From NCBI GenBank assembly GCA_019594025.1, contig JAFDUB010000005.1:1-29175 (forward strand): a stretch of 29,175 bases of DNA, read 5' to 3'. This DNA is from Thermoplasmata archaeon. Lineage in GTDB: Archaea > Thermoplasmatota > Thermoplasmata > Halarchaeoplasmatales > Halarchaeoplasmataceae. Both the position numbers and the translations under genes were made by a program. Below are positions 14,665 through 22,408 of this stretch, one piece after another. The first letter of the stretch is position 1. Each line of letters begins with the position of its first letter. The notes below the pieces were generated by a model. It was not told the DNA's origin. It saw only the letters and a list, made by a program, of their open reading frames with translations, and searched no databases.

Positions 14665-17349
14665 TTATATTTTTCTTCGTTTTGGTTTATATGTGACCAA
14701 AAGGATCCATATTACAAACAGCACACCGATCATCATCGCAAAGGGAATGAATTCCATCAAATCTATCTCCGTGCCCATATCTAGGGACAAAGTCCCCTCT
14801 TCTCCCGGTTCGAGCTCACTTTGGATATAGTCCCTCCCATCGCTTTTTATTTCTAATCTCTCTCCGTTAAATCTCGCTCTTTGTAAGTCTATTCCTTCGG
14901 GCACCATCACTGTGAAATTAAGATTCCATTCAGTCGGATTCTGAACATCGATATCAACTTTTTCAGAAACTGAATATTTTGTAGGTATTTTGGCGGTTAG
15001 CTCTTCTTCCTCCCCCCTCAATCTCCGTACTATGGACGCATTAAAGTACATCTCTATAGCCGGAGAAGAGTCCATCCTGTCGATATCGTATTCTTTTTCT
15101 AGGTTAAATACCTCCAACTCGCTTTTGTAAGTAACTTCGCCGAGTGTATAGACTAACCTACTCATCTTGTTTTCGAGTTCATATATCAAATCGTGAATGG
15201 GATACTCAAAACCGTTCTGATAAAACAGACGTATCAGTGCACCGTTTACATAATCTAGCTCAAGATTCTCCGGTATCTCCCCAGTCATTATATTCGGTAT
15301 TTTCATCTCTTTTATAGAGGCAGTCAGGTTGAACTCCATGTTTAAAAATTCTCCCTCTTCTTTTCTTTCTAACTCGTAAACATCAAAGTTCAAAGATACC
15401 TCTGGATCGCTTTCAGATATATCTATCGGCGTGAAATGTGAAATTATGAGGGGTAAATTCTCCCTTACGCTGTCCGTTTCGTTGGTGTTGTCTATATGAT
15501 GTTCTATGCTTGGATTTCCATTCTGAAAAATTAAGTCGTCTGGTGCGATGAATAAGTAAGTCGCTTCATGCCCTCCTTTACAGATTAGCTCTAACTCATT
15601 TGTAAACCTTCCACCCAACTTGAGTATTCCGAGTACAATCTCTTCTAGGTTCGCATGTTCAGGAAGCCCAAAATGTTCTTTATTAAGCTTAACCATTGAA
15701 TTTGACTCTAAAACTATCGGTTCGTTAGAGGGGAGTGTTGGATCTAGACTCTCTTCGTTAAGCTCGATTTCCGTGGTAATGTTACCTTTGTCATCACTCA
15801 AGTTGTATGTACTTTTTATAAATGTGTCAATCAGTCCCGAAACCTCTTCCACCAGAGCCTCCTCTATGATATCGCTCTCATTCGAGTGGTAGAGCACTCT
15901 CATTTGTTCCGCTTCGATTATATGGTCTTCAATCTCATATGAGAATATCTCAAAAGTACCGTTAATAGTGAATGATACGGATCCAGTATAAGTCACTACG
16001 TACTCGCTTCTCACATATTCCATGGGCTCTTCTGCGCAGGTTGTAGGAACGGTAAAGGAAGAAAAAATCATGAACCCTATCAACATGGGAACAATAATCT
16101 TGTAATAGAAACCGTTTTCAGGGAGTTTCTTTTTCTTCTTTATCTTCCTTTCCGAAATAGGTTTCTTTTTCTTCTTATGCGACGCGACGGCTTTGATGGT
16201 TTTTGCCAGGGAGTGCGGGTTTTTTATACCGTAGAATATGCAGTATAATTTTTCACTCTTATATCTATCCATGGTTTTGAAGAACATGACTACATTACCA
16301 TACCCTAGAGTCTTTGCCAGGAAATCCTGCATAACATCGACCTTTTTCATATTCGAGAGGGGGTAATAGGTGGATTTTTCCAAATTGTTAGTATTGAGCT
16401 TTATCACCCTTTGATTCGTAACCAAGAATCTCGTACCCGCATCGGTGTAAAGCATCACTCCAGTTACGAGACCATAGCCAATCAGGGCTATACTGAAGGC
16501 CATGGATATCAGTTCTAAAAGCATCTCCCACGGAATTCCTTCGAATTGTGGAATCATAAATGCCAAAGAAACAAGCACAAGGGTGATTCCCGAGGACTTC
16601 ATCGGTCCCCCTTCGAATTTGTAGAGGTCACCAAATCTAATCAATATACCTCCTACCAGTAACATCATAACTAAAAACAACAGAGCTGGTAGGGAAAAAG
16701 GCATACCTAAAAAGGTTTCCCAAAACTGTCTGGGGTATGTTGATAGTATGTAAGTTTTAAGTGAAATCAATATTGAAATGGAGATAGAGATCGCAAGGAG
16801 GGCAATCCACGTATGTTCGACGAATTCCCCCCACCCGTAAGGGTTGAAGATGTGTTTACTGAAAAGGTGAATAACTATGCATATTGATAGTACAGGTAAA
16901 AGAATGGGTAGAAAATTTCGAAGATTTCCTCCAGTCAATACTCCTGGATATATCAGCAGTGTCGAAGCTCCCAGTGATACAGAAAGAACCGATGCTATGG
17001 CTACTTTTATGTAAAATGCAGGATGAGAGCTCGTGTCCGCCATAATACTTTCCCCTTTCTTGAAATTGATTTTCAGTTCTATTTTTTTACCAACTTCCTT
17101 CGGTCCGTCTATTCTCTTTTGTAGGCTTTCACTTTCCTCCATTATGATCTTGTTTACCGTGGCTGCTATTATAATAAAAGGTAGTAAATATATGCCGATG
17201 AGTACAGCATATGTAAGTAGATCCGGAGATTGAATTACACCAAAGATGGTGAGTACGTTGATCAATGTGATGCTAGCCGCTACTATAACTACAATTGCGA
17301 CCAGAATTCTTGTTCCTATATTTGCTTGTTTTTTGCTCAAATCAAACAC
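14665..17349 (-). CDS. Large polytopic membrane protein with a PH-like domain and big C-terminal ectodomain
   Basis: 894 aa, from a GTG start five nucleotides after the nac stop. About eight membrane helices lie at 13-38, 45-65, 110-135, 143-163, 178-200, 217-238, 253-270 and 276-300. A short domain like the bacterial/archaeal PH family (YdbS-type: RFLVTNQRVIKLNT, YYPLSNMKKVDVMQ, GYGNVVMFF; 305-385) follows, then a very basic linker (HKKKKKPISERKIKKKKK, 391-408) and another helix (about 415-433). A large, sequon-rich outer domain (about 440-865) ends in one last helix and the tail KPKRRKI. An in-frame ATG with a Shine-Dalgarno-like GGGG lies at residue 103 (MADTSSHP), so a shorter product is possible. 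The function is not recognised. It is probably co-transcribed with nac, though a functional link is not obvious. Confidence 0.8.
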   Translation of the reverse strand: MFDLSKKQANIGTRILVAIVVIVAASITLINVLTIFGVIQSPDLLTYAVLIGIYLLPFIIIAATVNKIIMEESESLQKRIDGPKEVGKKIELKINFKKGESIMADTSSHPAFYIKVAIASVLSVSLGASTLLIYPGVLTGGNLRNFLPILLPVLSICIVIHLFSKHIFNPYGWGEFVEHTWIALLAISISISILISLKTYILSTYPRQFWETFLGMPFSLPALLFLVMMLLVGGILIRFGDLYKFEGGPMKSSGITLVLVSLAFMIPQFEGIPWEMLLELISMAFSIALIGYGLVTGVMLYTDAGTRFLVTNQRVIKLNTNNLEKSTYYPLSNMKKVDVMQDFLAKTLGYGNVVMFFKTMDRYKSEKLYCIFYGIKNPHSLAKTIKAVASHKKKKKPISERKIKKKKKLPENGFYYKIIVPMLIGFMIFSSFTVPTTCAEEPMEYVRSEYVVTYTGSVSFTINGTFEIFSYEIEDHIIEAEQMRVLYHSNESDIIEEALVEEVSGLIDTFIKSTYNLSDDKGNITTEIELNEESLDPTLPSNEPIVLESNSMVKLNKEHFGLPEHANLEEIVLGILKLGGRFTNELELICKGGHEATYLFIAPDDLIFQNGNPSIEHHIDNTNETDSVRENLPLIISHFTPIDISESDPEVSLNFDVYELERKEEGEFLNMEFNLTASIKEMKIPNIMTGEIPENLELDYVNGALIRLFYQNGFEYPIHDLIYELENKMSRLVYTLGEVTYKSELEVFNLEKEYDIDRMDSSPAIEMYFNASIVRRLRGEEEELTAKIPTKYSVSEKVDIDVQNPTEWNLNFTVMVPEGIDLQRARFNGERLEIKSDGRDYIQSELEPGEEGTLSLDMGTEIDLMEFIPFAMMIGVLFVIWILLVTYKPKRRKI

Positions 17350-17353
17350 TTAT

Positions 17354-17698
17354 TTATGAGGTAAGTTTGATGATAGCCTCTGCCAGTTCTCCATCCCCCT
17401 CTTCCAATGCCTTTTTAGCTTCCTCTTTTGAAACCCCTGCTCTATCGGCTACCAGTTTAATATCTTCTTCAGGAATGAGAACCTTTCCTTCCGGAGCTTC
17501 CTCTCTAGGATTTCCTACGATTTGATATGTTGACTGTCCTTGAACTTCCATGTGTACGACCTGTGCATCATCGAAAACCAGTCTTTTGTCCTTTGTTTCG
17601 ATGATCACCCTCTCAGCGTCTATATCTTCCGAAGTCATACCCATTTTTTTCATCATACGTTTCATCTGTTTTGGATTTCGCATTCCACCTGGCATCAT
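17354..17698 (-). CDS. nac: Archaeal nascent polypeptide-associated complex protein
   Basis: 114 aa. A Met-rich N-terminus (MMPGGMRNPKQMKRMMKKMG), the NAC domain (VIIETKDKRLVFDDAQVVHMEVQG...YQIVG, about 30-65) and a C-terminal UBA domain (EDIKLVADRAGVSKEEAKKALEE) are in the standard order and length for the archaeal homodimeric NAC. It binds nascent chains at the ribosome exit. I start it at the ATG at 17698, because a Shine-Dalgarno (AGGTGA) lies five nucleotides before it; an in-frame GTG at 17707 adds only three residues. A TATA-like TTTTATAAC lies upstream near 17737-17746. The large membrane protein follows after four bases. Confidence 0.95.
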   Translation of the reverse strand: MMPGGMRNPKQMKRMMKKMGMTSEDIDAERVIIETKDKRLVFDDAQVVHMEVQGQSTYQIVGNPREEAPEGKVLIPEEDIKLVADRAGVSKEEAKKALEEGDGELAEAIIKLTS

Positions 17699-17821
17699 GT
17701 GATTCACCTGATACTTTGTCTACATACATCCTGCAAGTTATAAAATCATTACGGATGAAAACCACTTGCATAGTAACATTTTAATAGGTAACCATATTTC
17801 GAGGGATTGGTGCTTCTAAAC

Positions 17822-17897
17822 GCCCTGGTAGTGTAGTGGCCCATCATGCGGCCCTGTCGAGGCCGCGACTCGGGTTCAAATCCCGGCCGGGGCGCCA
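17822..17897 (+). tRNA. tRNA-Asp (GTC)
   Basis: The acceptor arms GCCCTGG and CCGGGGC pair over seven positions, with discriminator G and an encoded CCA (17895-17897). The anticodon stem CGGCC/GGCCG encloses the loop CTGTCGA, giving anticodon GTC for aspartate. The T arm has the standard GGTTCAAATCC loop region. There is no intron. A run of T (17898-17910) follows and probably ends transcription. A TATA-like ACCATATTT lies 24-31 nt upstream. Confidence 0.95.
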
Positions 17898-18009
17898 TTT
17901 TTATTTCTTTTAAGCCGGGATTTGTTTCACGAGCTACGACACTTCTTAGCGAGCCTTTAGAATATGAGCGTAGTGAATATTCTGAAGAGAATCCCGGCCG
18001 GGGCGCCAT
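17879..18009. repeat. Direct repeat of the tRNA-Asp 3' end (possible attachment-site scar)
   Basis: The 20 bases AATCCCGGCCGGGGCGCCAT at the 3' end of the tRNA (17879-17898) recur exactly at 17990-18009, 111 bp downstream. The interval also holds GCCGGGATT (17914-17922), the reverse complement of AATCCCGGC in the second copy, and a perfect seven-base inverted repeat AGAATAT/ATATTCT (about 17959-17983). A duplicated tRNA 3' end is the mark left by integrases that use tRNA genes. The 111-bp gap contains no gene, so it would be a remnant or a very small element. Confidence 0.6.
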
Positions 18010-18019
18010 CATTTTCATC

Positions 18020-18826
18020 TCAAAAAAGTAATTTTCCAAGATCCGCTAGCTCTAGTTTTTTACGGAAAAAGTAGTCACTCTCTGAGGCGTAAACCTCTTT
18101 ATACCTCTTCAATTGATTTTCCGGCAGTACGTTCTCTATTTTTTTCCAAATTCCCGCTCTCATGTTGAGTTTATCAATATATACTTCATTAATACCTATA
18201 GAATTTACTTTTTCTACCAATTTTTGCAGATCCGACACCCCATCATTTAAAAATGGCATTATGGGTCCTATGAATACCCAGGTAGAGATACCGTTTTCCA
18301 TCAATTTCTCTGCAGCCTTCAGTCGGTTTTTAGCTCCGGGAGCACCCGGTTCAAACATACTGCAGAAATCCTCTTTCAAGGAAGTTATGGTTAGACCCAC
18401 ATCTACATCCATGTCCTTGAAGATATCTATATCTCTGGTGACTAAGTCCGATTTGGTTTGTACTATTGTGGGAACCCCTTTCCTCTTCAACTGCTCTAGG
18501 CACATTCGGGTGACCTTGTAATCTTTTTCTATCTCCTGGTATGGGTCAGTTACGCTACCTATCCTGACAGTACCATCCTTGCTTTGTAATTCCTTGGAAA
18601 GTATTCTAGGTACGTTTCTTTTAACATCGACGAACGTACCCCATTCTCGTGACTCTCTAAGTACAAAGGGAGAGTAACAGTATAGGCAGTTATGAGAGCA
18701 ACCGGTATATGGGTTTAGGGCATAATCCGACTCCAGTTTTGAAAAAGATAGGGCGGTAGAACAATATACTTCTTTGACCTTAACTCCCTCTGGACTTTTA
18801 GGACACTCAATAAAATTCAGTCCCAT
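18020..18826 (-). CDS. Radical SAM protein of the SplB-like family
   Basis: 268 aa. The iron-sulfur cluster motif is GCSHNCLYCY (Cys 43, 47, 50), preceded by LNPYTG and followed by a barrel with RIGSVTDPYQEIEK, IVQTKSDLVTRDIDI and VDVGLTITS. This is the layout of the COG1533 group (related to spore photoproduct lyase), which has many members of unknown reaction. Its start overlaps the end of the NreA gene by 10 nt, so the two are co-transcribed and translationally coupled. That neighbour works in DNA repair, which makes a nucleic-acid substrate an attractive but unproved idea. The gene stops 11 bp before the second tRNA-end repeat. Confidence 0.9.
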   Translation of the reverse strand: MGLNFIECPKSPEGVKVKEVYCSTALSFSKLESDYALNPYTGCSHNCLYCYSPFVLRESREWGTFVDVKRNVPRILSKELQSKDGTVRIGSVTDPYQEIEKDYKVTRMCLEQLKRKGVPTIVQTKSDLVTRDIDIFKDMDVDVGLTITSLKEDFCSMFEPGAPGAKNRLKAAEKLMENGISTWVFIGPIMPFLNDGVSDLQKLVEKVNSIGINEVYIDKLNMRAGIWKKIENVLPENQLKRYKEVYASESDYFFRKKLELADLGKLLF

Positions 18827-20094
18827 GCTTTCCCACCGCCAAAATCCTCCAATCTGGTTTGATATAACGTTTCTTTTAAAACCTCGCTGTTATCGATCCA
18901 AGTATCCATCCGGATATCAAGTCGGTTAGAGATAAAAAATAAAGCGTCCTTGAGAGTTTCAAACTTTCTAGCCTTTTTCCTTAGAGCGTTTCTTACATTC
19001 TCTCTAACGTTCCAAACACCCACCGGCATAATGTATCCAGGGTGTGTTTCTCTCAGTATCACCGCACCTGCCTGCCTTTTTTCTTCTTTCAATCTCTCAG
19101 CTATTGCTAACCTTGCGGCATAGAAGCACCCGCCTATCTCAGCATACTTTTTTCTGCCTTGATATTTTTCATGACTGGATATTATTGCTATTTCTCTACC
19201 ATAGGGATTCCAAGCGGTCTCCGGATACCACGCCTCTACAAGTTCATATATCCAGGTTCTCGGGAGCATAAGGATCTCCCAGCGATTATCAAGTTCCCAG
19301 GTTTCATAAACCCGGTATTCGTCTATAGGCCTAAACTTTTTAACCTCATCCCTGAGATTTTTACCGATTGTATCATCAACAGCAGTTATACTCCATCTAG
19401 TAGGTACAAATTTTCTATTCTCTCCCAAACCGAAGGCCCCTATACTAAAGGCTCTTTGTATCTTAGATATATATACATCATGTTCATACAGCCCAATAAC
19501 CGCATCAACCGCTTTCAAGTCAGTGGCATCGAATGCTCTGTCCAATCGACGATCTATCTTCAAAGTACCGAGATCGAGTTTACGTAAAGTGGCCGAAGGA
19601 CCATATGGTTGAACGGTATCGGATAGAGCTATCCTACCCGATGGTTTTTTATTAAAAAAGGCCTCCACCTCTGCAGGCTCTTTACATAAAGCCATGTCCC
19701 TGGTAAATTCTATCACCCTGTCTTTACGATCAACTTCCTCCACCCCTACCTGATACTTTCCTCGAACAAGAGACGTTCTAAAGTCCACAATATCTTCTAT
19801 GCTCTTACCGATCCACATCTCTGGAGTGTCCATCTCGTATGTATCCCCATGAAATGGAGGAACAAGGGGCCCAATATTCACCTTTGGATAGCCGAATCTG
19901 CCTACAAATACTCCTGGTGGCGAGGAACCTGCAATATCGGTAGTATCCGAAATAGCTTTTGTTTTGGATTGAGAATAATACTTCACTAGAACCGGACACC
20001 TCTTTCTGTTGCAAAGATTCTTCGTTCCCCTGCACAGGATACATCGTTTGTTAGAACCTACGAAATGTTTGTTGTCCGCAAGATCCAAAGACAT
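18817..20094 (-). CDS. nreA: NreA-type archaeal DNA repair protein
   Basis: 425 aa from the ATG at 20094 (a GTG at 20097 adds one residue). An N-terminal zinc finger C-x2-C-x6-C-x4-C (CILCRGTKNLCNRKRC) is followed by segments typical of the Nre family: SPPGVFVGRFGYPKVNIGPL, MDTPEMWIGKSIEDIVDFR, RWSITAVDD and ETHPGYIMPVGVWNVRENVR. The C-terminus has a PCNA-interaction motif, QTRLEDF, close to the end. NreA is known as a PCNA-binding protein linked to DNA-damage resistance (mitomycin C) in Haloferax; its enzymatic activity is unsettled. The conserved motifs and PIP box are complete here. The radical SAM gene begins inside its last codons. Confidence 0.92.
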   Translation of the reverse strand: MSLDLADNKHFVGSNKRCILCRGTKNLCNRKRCPVLVKYYSQSKTKAISDTTDIAGSSPPGVFVGRFGYPKVNIGPLVPPFHGDTYEMDTPEMWIGKSIEDIVDFRTSLVRGKYQVGVEEVDRKDRVIEFTRDMALCKEPAEVEAFFNKKPSGRIALSDTVQPYGPSATLRKLDLGTLKIDRRLDRAFDATDLKAVDAVIGLYEHDVYISKIQRAFSIGAFGLGENRKFVPTRWSITAVDDTIGKNLRDEVKKFRPIDEYRVYETWELDNRWEILMLPRTWIYELVEAWYPETAWNPYGREIAIISSHEKYQGRKKYAEIGGCFYAARLAIAERLKEEKRQAGAVILRETHPGYIMPVGVWNVRENVRNALRKKARKFETLKDALFFISNRLDIRMDTWIDNSEVLKETLYQTRLEDFGGGKAWD

Positions 20095-20168
20095 CACAAC
20101 AGTAACTACCCTTGTACATGCATTTAATTCTTACTAAGGGGGATAAGTAAAAAAAAGAAAAAGTGGGT

Positions 20169-21485
20169 TTAGAAGTGTTTGAGCACTTCTTCGAGTCTGC
20201 CCTCTTCTGGTACCTCTAATTCATAGGTAACATGTACAAGGGGTTTCTCTATGTTTATCACTCTGTTCAGGTCTATGGGTGTGCCGGAAACTACGACGTC
20301 ACAGTCCGAACGTTTGATGGTTTCTTCTAAATCCTTTATCTGTTTCTTCCCATAACCCATTGCAGGAAGTACGTCCGTAAGATGACCGAATTTTTCAAAG
20401 GTTTCCTTGATACTGCCAACAGCTATCTCTCTAGGATCTACGATCTCTTTGGCCCCGTACTTCTCTGCAGCCAGTTTACCGGCTCCGAACGCCATCCCTC
20501 CGTGGGTGAGTGTAGGCCCGTCTTCAACCACCAGTATTCTTTTACCTTTTATTGCCTCTGGGTCGGTAACGGTCAGGGGTGAATTCGCCCTTATTATCTC
20601 TGCATCGGAATTTACAGATCGGATATTTTTCTCGAGTTTCACTATATCTTCCTCATCCGCTGAATCGCACTTGTTGATTATACATACGTCGGCCATCCAC
20701 AGATTTGTTTCACCAGGGTGGTATCGAAGTTCATGACCCACCCTGTGAGGATCCAGTACCACTATTTGAAGGTCAGGTCTGTAGAACGAGGTGTCGTTAT
20801 TACCTCCGTCCCAAACAATCATATCGGCTTCTTTCTCCGCCTGCATCAATATAGCCCCGTAATCCACACCGGCGTAAACTACCATACCTTTGTTTATGTA
20901 AGGTTCGTACTCTTCCCTTTCCTCAATTGTACAATCGTGTTTATCCAAATCCTGATAATCCTCGAATCTTTGGACGGTCTGTTTTTCTAGATCTCCATAG
21001 GGCATCGGATGACGTATTGAAACAACCATTTCCCCTTTTTCAAGCAGTATTTCACATATCTTCCTTGTGGTCTGACTCTTACCTGTACCGGTCCTGGTCG
21101 CACAGATGGAGATCACTGGTTTCTGCGATTTGATCATGGTTTCGTTGTTACCGAGTAGTACGAAATCAGCACCGGCGGCGTTAACCAATGAAGCTTTATG
21201 CATCACATATTCGTGCTGTACATCACTGTAAGCAAAAATCACCTCGTCGACCTTTTCTCTCTTAATTAACTTACAAAGATCATCTTCATGAACTATGGGT
21301 ATACCTTCCGGGTACAGCTTCCCTGCAAGGCTAGGTGGATATCTTCTTCCTTCGATATCCGGAATCTGGGTCGCCGTAAAGGCTACAACTTCAAATCTTT
21401 CATCATCCCGGAAAACCGTGTTAAAATTATGAAAATCTCTCCCGGCTGCGCCCATAATTACTATCCTGTCCTTTCTTTTTTCCAT
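20169..21485 (-). CDS. Cyclic 2,3-diphosphoglycerate synthetase-like GTPase (COG2403)
   Basis: 438 aa. The N-terminal nucleotide-fold segment begins VIMGAAGRDFHNFN. A P-loop ATRTGTGKSQTT follows at about 129-140, then YAGVDYGAILMQAEKEADMIVWDGGNND and an NKCD base-recognition motif. This is the family of the Methanothermus cDPG synthetase, which cyclises 2,3-diphosphoglycerate with ATP. Many archaea and bacteria have relatives annotated only as predicted GTPases, so the substrate is not certain here. I use the ATG at 21485 because AGGTGG lies six nucleotides before it and the conserved region begins there; a TTG at 21515 would add ten residues. It forms a single-gene unit between nreA and the surface-protein region. 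Confidence 0.85.
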   Translation of the reverse strand: MEKRKDRIVIMGAAGRDFHNFNTVFRDDERFEVVAFTATQIPDIEGRRYPPSLAGKLYPEGIPIVHEDDLCKLIKREKVDEVIFAYSDVQHEYVMHKASLVNAAGADFVLLGNNETMIKSQKPVISICATRTGTGKSQTTRKICEILLEKGEMVVSIRHPMPYGDLEKQTVQRFEDYQDLDKHDCTIEEREEYEPYINKGMVVYAGVDYGAILMQAEKEADMIVWDGGNNDTSFYRPDLQIVVLDPHRVGHELRYHPGETNLWMADVCIINKCDSADEEDIVKLEKNIRSVNSDAEIIRANSPLTVTDPEAIKGKRILVVEDGPTLTHGGMAFGAGKLAAEKYGAKEIVDPREIAVGSIKETFEKFGHLTDVLPAMGYGKKQIKDLEETIKRSDCDVVVSGTPIDLNRVINIEKPLVHVTYELEVPEEGRLEEVLKHF

Positions 21486-21560
21486 TAGAAACCACCTAAA
21501 TCGGTCAATTGGCAATTACTATATCTACTTTATGGAAGATGATGAATAGCTAGGGTAATT

Positions 21561-22259
21561 CTATTCCCTGCTACTCTTTTGAAATAGATCCCGATGTAGG
21601 ATTTTTTTATCGCGAATCTTCTCCTCTTCCCGCCGCCGATACCCTACAAAAGCTATCACCACAGCGATAGGTATGATCAGAAGCCACCATAACCACGATG
21701 TTTTTTCCTCGGCCTCCGGCTCCTCGGTCTCCTCTTCCACCGGATGTACGGTGACCGTCATACTGTCGGTATCGTTGTTACCGTAGGCGTCCTCGATGGT
21801 GAGGGCGACGGTGTACTCGCCTGGTGCGGTGAACTCGAAGGTCGGTCCAACACCCAGCAGTTCTACATTTTCCCCACCCACCTCCGTCCGCCAGCTGTAT
21901 CTAACTACGCTCACGTTATCGTACGAACCGGAGCCGTTGAATACCACGGTTTCACCCGCGTATATCTCCACATCATCACCCGCATCCGCCACGGGTGGGA
22001 TGATATCGATCACATCGAGGATGCGCAGGGAGGTGTAGTTGCTGCCGCCTACTGTATCGACCGCCCGTATACGGTACTCAATCTCGACTGCGTTTTCCGG
22101 CACATCGATCACGTGGCACCACACACCTTCCTCCTCATCCATAGAAATGTTGTTCATCGTGCCGGAGTCGAACCGGTACTCCACTCTTACATCGGATACG
22201 TTCACCATGGACGAAACCTCGGCTTCGAAGGAGAACTCTTCTCCCGTGTACTGTTCGTA
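21561..22259 (-). pseudogene. C-terminal remnant of a PKD-domain surface protein
   Basis: The first ATG in frame is at 22208, but clear protein sequence extends upstream to 22259 (YEQYTGEEFSFEAEVSS) with no start codon; a stop follows at 22275-22277. In the next frame the upstream bases read ALTRSVKVNDG, as if one base were missing near 22260. The readable part holds an Ig/Fn3-like segment (VRVEYRFDSG...VEIEYRIRAVDTVGG), a PKD domain (PPVADAGDDVEIYAGETVVFNGSGSYD...PGEYTVALTIEDAYGN), an acidic linker (PVEEETEEPEAEEK), one membrane helix (WLWWLLIIPIAVVIAFVGY) and a short basic tail. It has no signal peptide, so it cannot be exported as it stands. Its tail is unlike the roadblock-like tails of the two receptors. 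Confidence 0.65.
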
Positions 22260-22408
22260 AAGCCGTCGTTCACCTTAACGCTGCGGGTCAGGGCAAACAT
22301 GGTATACCGACGGAAGATATAATCGTAACACTAGCCGAGAGCGTCGAAATCAAGGCAGGCACGGTTATCCGGGAGGCGAAACGTAACTTCGGATCCGAAC
22401 ATCCCGAT

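Noticed and set aside
17749..18039. 96-residue minus-strand reading frame with a repeated APRPGF motif
   Set aside because: It is the antisense of the tRNA-Asp gene and its duplicated 3' end; the repeated peptide comes from the DNA repeat.
21744..22322. 192-residue plus-strand frame and two smaller ones opposite the PKD remnant
   Set aside because: The minus strand gives clear PKD and membrane-helix sequence here; these are shadows in GC-rich DNA.
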